Part shown: one piece after another, positions 4,388 to 6,010 of the stretch
Numbering within the stretch: position 1 is the first letter of the stretch
Layout of the letters: each line of letters starts with the position of its first letter
NCBI GenBank assembly: GCA_902478765.1
Contig: CABSMN010000081.1
Span: 1 to 6,010, forward strand
From: an uncultured Collinsella sp.
GTDB lineage: Bacteria; Actinomycetota; Coriobacteriia; Coriobacteriales; Coriobacteriaceae
Direction: 5' to 3'
DNA length: 6,010 nucleotides
The notes under the pieces: generated by a model
Databases searched by the model: none
The model's input: the letters and a program-made list of their open reading frames with translations, nothing else
What the model was told of the DNA's origin: nothing
Program-made: the position numbers and the translations under genes

Positions 4388-6010
4388 TCACGCTCCCTGT
4401 GCGGCAAGCGCCGCGGTCAGGACGATACCGGCAATCTTGGCGGCCTTGACGTCATGCTTGTCGTAATCCTCTAAGGCCACCGAGATGGCGACTGTGGGTG
4501 AATCGTAAGGTGCAAAGCCAACGAACATCGAGTTGACGTTGGTGCCGCCAGTCTCGGCCGAGCCGGTCTTGCCGGCGACCTTGACGCCGGGGATCTGGGC
4601 ATCGGTGCCGGTGCCGGACTGGACGACGGCAAGCATGGCCTGCTTGACCTGGTCGGCCGTGGCGGAGCTGACGGCCTGACCAAGCGAGCGGGACTGCGTG
4701 GTCTTGACCACGGTTCCGTCCGGGGCGAGTACCTGGGCTACAAAGTACGGGTCCATGACCACGCCGCTGTTAGCGATGGCGGCGGCAATCACGGCGTTTT
4801 GCATGACGGTGGTCTGCGGGCCGGGCGTATGGTCCATGCCGACAGGCTGGCCGGCGCCGGCCCAGGCAGTCTCCCATTCGGTCATGAGCGACGGGTCGGC
4901 CATGATGGAGGCCGCGGAGGTCAGGTCCTGGCCGAGCTTTTGGCCGTAGCCAAAGGCGTTGGCAAACTGCACGAGCGTGTTTGCGCCAACTTCGTTTGCC
5001 ACCTGGCCAAAGACGACGTTGGAGGACACGGCAAAGGCCTGCTGCAGGCTGATGGTGCCGTAGCTCTCGTTGGCATAGTTGGTGACCGGTGCGTTGCCGA
5101 TGTCCATGGAGCCGGGCGCCTGGTAGGTGCTGGTAAGGCTGGCGGTACCGGTCTCGAGTGCCGCGGAAAGCGTAACGACCTTAAACGTTGAGCCCGGCGT
5201 GTACAGCGCGTCCATGGCGCGATTGTACATGGAGCCGTCCTCGCCGCCGCCCGTCTGCAGCAGGGCATCGATGTTGGTATTGTCGTAGGTGGGCGAGCTG
5301 GCACATGCGAGCACCGCGCCGGTACGCGGGTCGATGACCACTACAGCGCCCTTAAAGCCCTTGAGCGCCTGCTCGGCCGCCGTCTGGATGCGCGAGTCGA
5401 TGGTGAGCTTGGCGGTGTTGCCCGGCTGGGTCTGGCCCGCGAGCGACGCGATGGCGTTGTTCCAGCTGGAGTAGTCCTTAGAACCGGTGAGCGTATCGTT
5501 CATGACGCTCTCGATGGCGGTGGTGCCATACTGCTGGCTCACGTAGCCAACCACGTGCGCTGCCAGGTTGCCGTTGGGGTAGGAGCGTACGTAGGTGCCG
5601 TCCTCCTGCTGCAGCGACTCGGCCAGCGTCACGCCGTCGGACGTGATGATGGAACCGCGCTGGATGTACTTGGAGCGGGCGATGGTGTGGTTGTTGGTCG
5701 GCATGTCCTGATAGTCCTTGGCCTTGATGACCTGGACATAGGTGAGGTTGCCGATAAGGATGGCGAACAGCGCCGTAAAGGCGAGCACCGCACGGGTTAG
5801 ACGGTTGGCGAGCGCAACGCGGCCGAGCACACCGGATTCAGGCGTGTCGAGCAGGCGACGGCGCATACGCGAGCCGACGGAATGGCTGCCGCTGCCGTAG
5901 GAAGACGAGGTGGCAAAGCGCGTGCCCGTCGGGGCGGCGGCAGATGCGACCTGATCATCGGTGATGGCGGCCATGGTGCCGGTGCCGGTAAGCTCGGCCT
6001 CGCGTCCCTG
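4388..6010 (-). CDS. pbpA: Class B penicillin-binding protein (transpeptidase), 5' end unresolved at window edge
   Basis: This is a D,D-transpeptidase that cross-links peptidoglycan outside the membrane with a SEDS glycosyltransferase partner. Numbering from the first ATG (5974-5972; 528 residues), there is a Ser/Gly- and Arg-rich cytoplasmic stretch (1-55), one membrane helix (about 61-82), and a PBP dimerisation-like segment with RGSIITSDG (106-114). The transpeptidase domain (about 205-520) has all three motifs: S262-x-x-K265 in PGSTFK, S317-S-N319, and K469-T-G471 in AGKTGSAE. It resembles mycobacterial PbpA, which also neighbours pknB. The start is uncertain. No Shine-Dalgarno precedes that ATG, and the 12 codons from it to the window edge are open in the same frame with GC-ending codons typical of this gene. 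I therefore extend the call to 6010 as a partial gene: either the start is further upstream, or the protein is fused to an upstream FtsW/RodA domain. The alternative is a plain 4388-5974 gene. Confidence 0.9.
   Translation of the reverse strand, partial: QGREAELTGTGTMAAITDDQVASAAAPTGTRFATSSSYGSGSHSVGSRMRRRLLDTPESGVLGRVALANRLTRAVLAFTALFAILIGNLTYVQVIKAKDYQDMPTNNHTIARSKYIQRGSIITSDGVTLAESLQQEDGTYVRSYPNGNLAAHVVGYVSQQYGTTAIESVMNDTLTGSKDYSSWNNAIASLAGQTQPGNTAKLTIDSRIQTAAEQALKGFKGAVVVIDPRTGAVLACASSPTYDNTNIDALLQTGGGEDGSMYNRAMDALYTPGSTFKVVTLSAALETGTASLTSTYQAPGSMDIGNAPVTNYANESYGTISLQQAFAVSSNVVFGQVANEVGANTLVQFANAFGYGQKLGQDLTSAASIMADPSLMTEWETAWAGAGQPVGMDHTPGPQTTVMQNAVIAAAIANSGVVMDPYFVAQVLAPDGTVVKTTQSRSLGQAVSSATADQVKQAMLAVVQSGTGTDAQIPGVKVAGKTGSAETGGTNVNSMFVGFAPYDSPTVAISVALEDYDKHDVKAAKIAGIVLTAALAAQGA

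Noticed and set aside
4799..5191. 130-codon plus-strand frame opposite pbpA
   Set aside because: It lies antisense to the transpeptidase domain, which has all catalytic motifs; long antisense frames are expected at this GC content.

Overview
The window looks like chromosome from a high-GC Gram-positive gut actinobacterium of the class Coriobacteriia, with Collinsella or a close relative the best guess. The evidence is a GC-rich, GC3-biased kinase and penicillin-binding protein pair in the actinobacterial pknB/pbpA arrangement, and a tRNA-Arg(CCU)-type remnant with a GC-rich acceptor stem. The genus is inferred from protein style only; no search was possible.

There are three zones. (1) Positions 1-240 hold the 5' end of an IS30-like transposase gene, read leftward off the window edge. 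Behind it lies a 36-bp near-perfect palindrome built from 12-bp repeat units. (2) Positions 241-2007 are the right end of an integrated mobile element: an AT-richer, geneless stretch, a complete tyrosine-recombinase integrase on the minus strand, and an integration junction. At the junction, the 3' part of a tRNA-Arg(CCU) gene (anticodon loop to CCA) lies in exact register without its 5' half. The element should therefore extend leftward, with the rebuilt tRNA gene outside the window. (3) From about 2008 rightward is chromosomal backbone. It holds the tRNA's terminator, a rearranged patch with two further tRNA pieces (one inverted, one direct) and a second terminator, then the convergent terminator of the minus-strand pknB gene, pknB itself, and pbpA.

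The right-hand genes work together. PbpA is a class B penicillin-binding protein that cross-links peptidoglycan, and PknB is a membrane Ser/Thr kinase whose extracellular PASTA repeats are expected to sense muropeptides or lipid II and tune wall growth and division. In actinobacteria these genes sit with ftsW/rodA and a PP2C phosphatase, which would lie to the right of this window.

I see no CRISPR array, toxin-antitoxin pair, retron or obvious new defence system. The most interesting items are the tRNA/attachment-site patch with its 115-nt nested palindrome and repeated terminator, the pbpA frame that stays open to the window edge (possible FtsW-PBP fusion), and matching 14-bp motifs on either side of the integrase gene.
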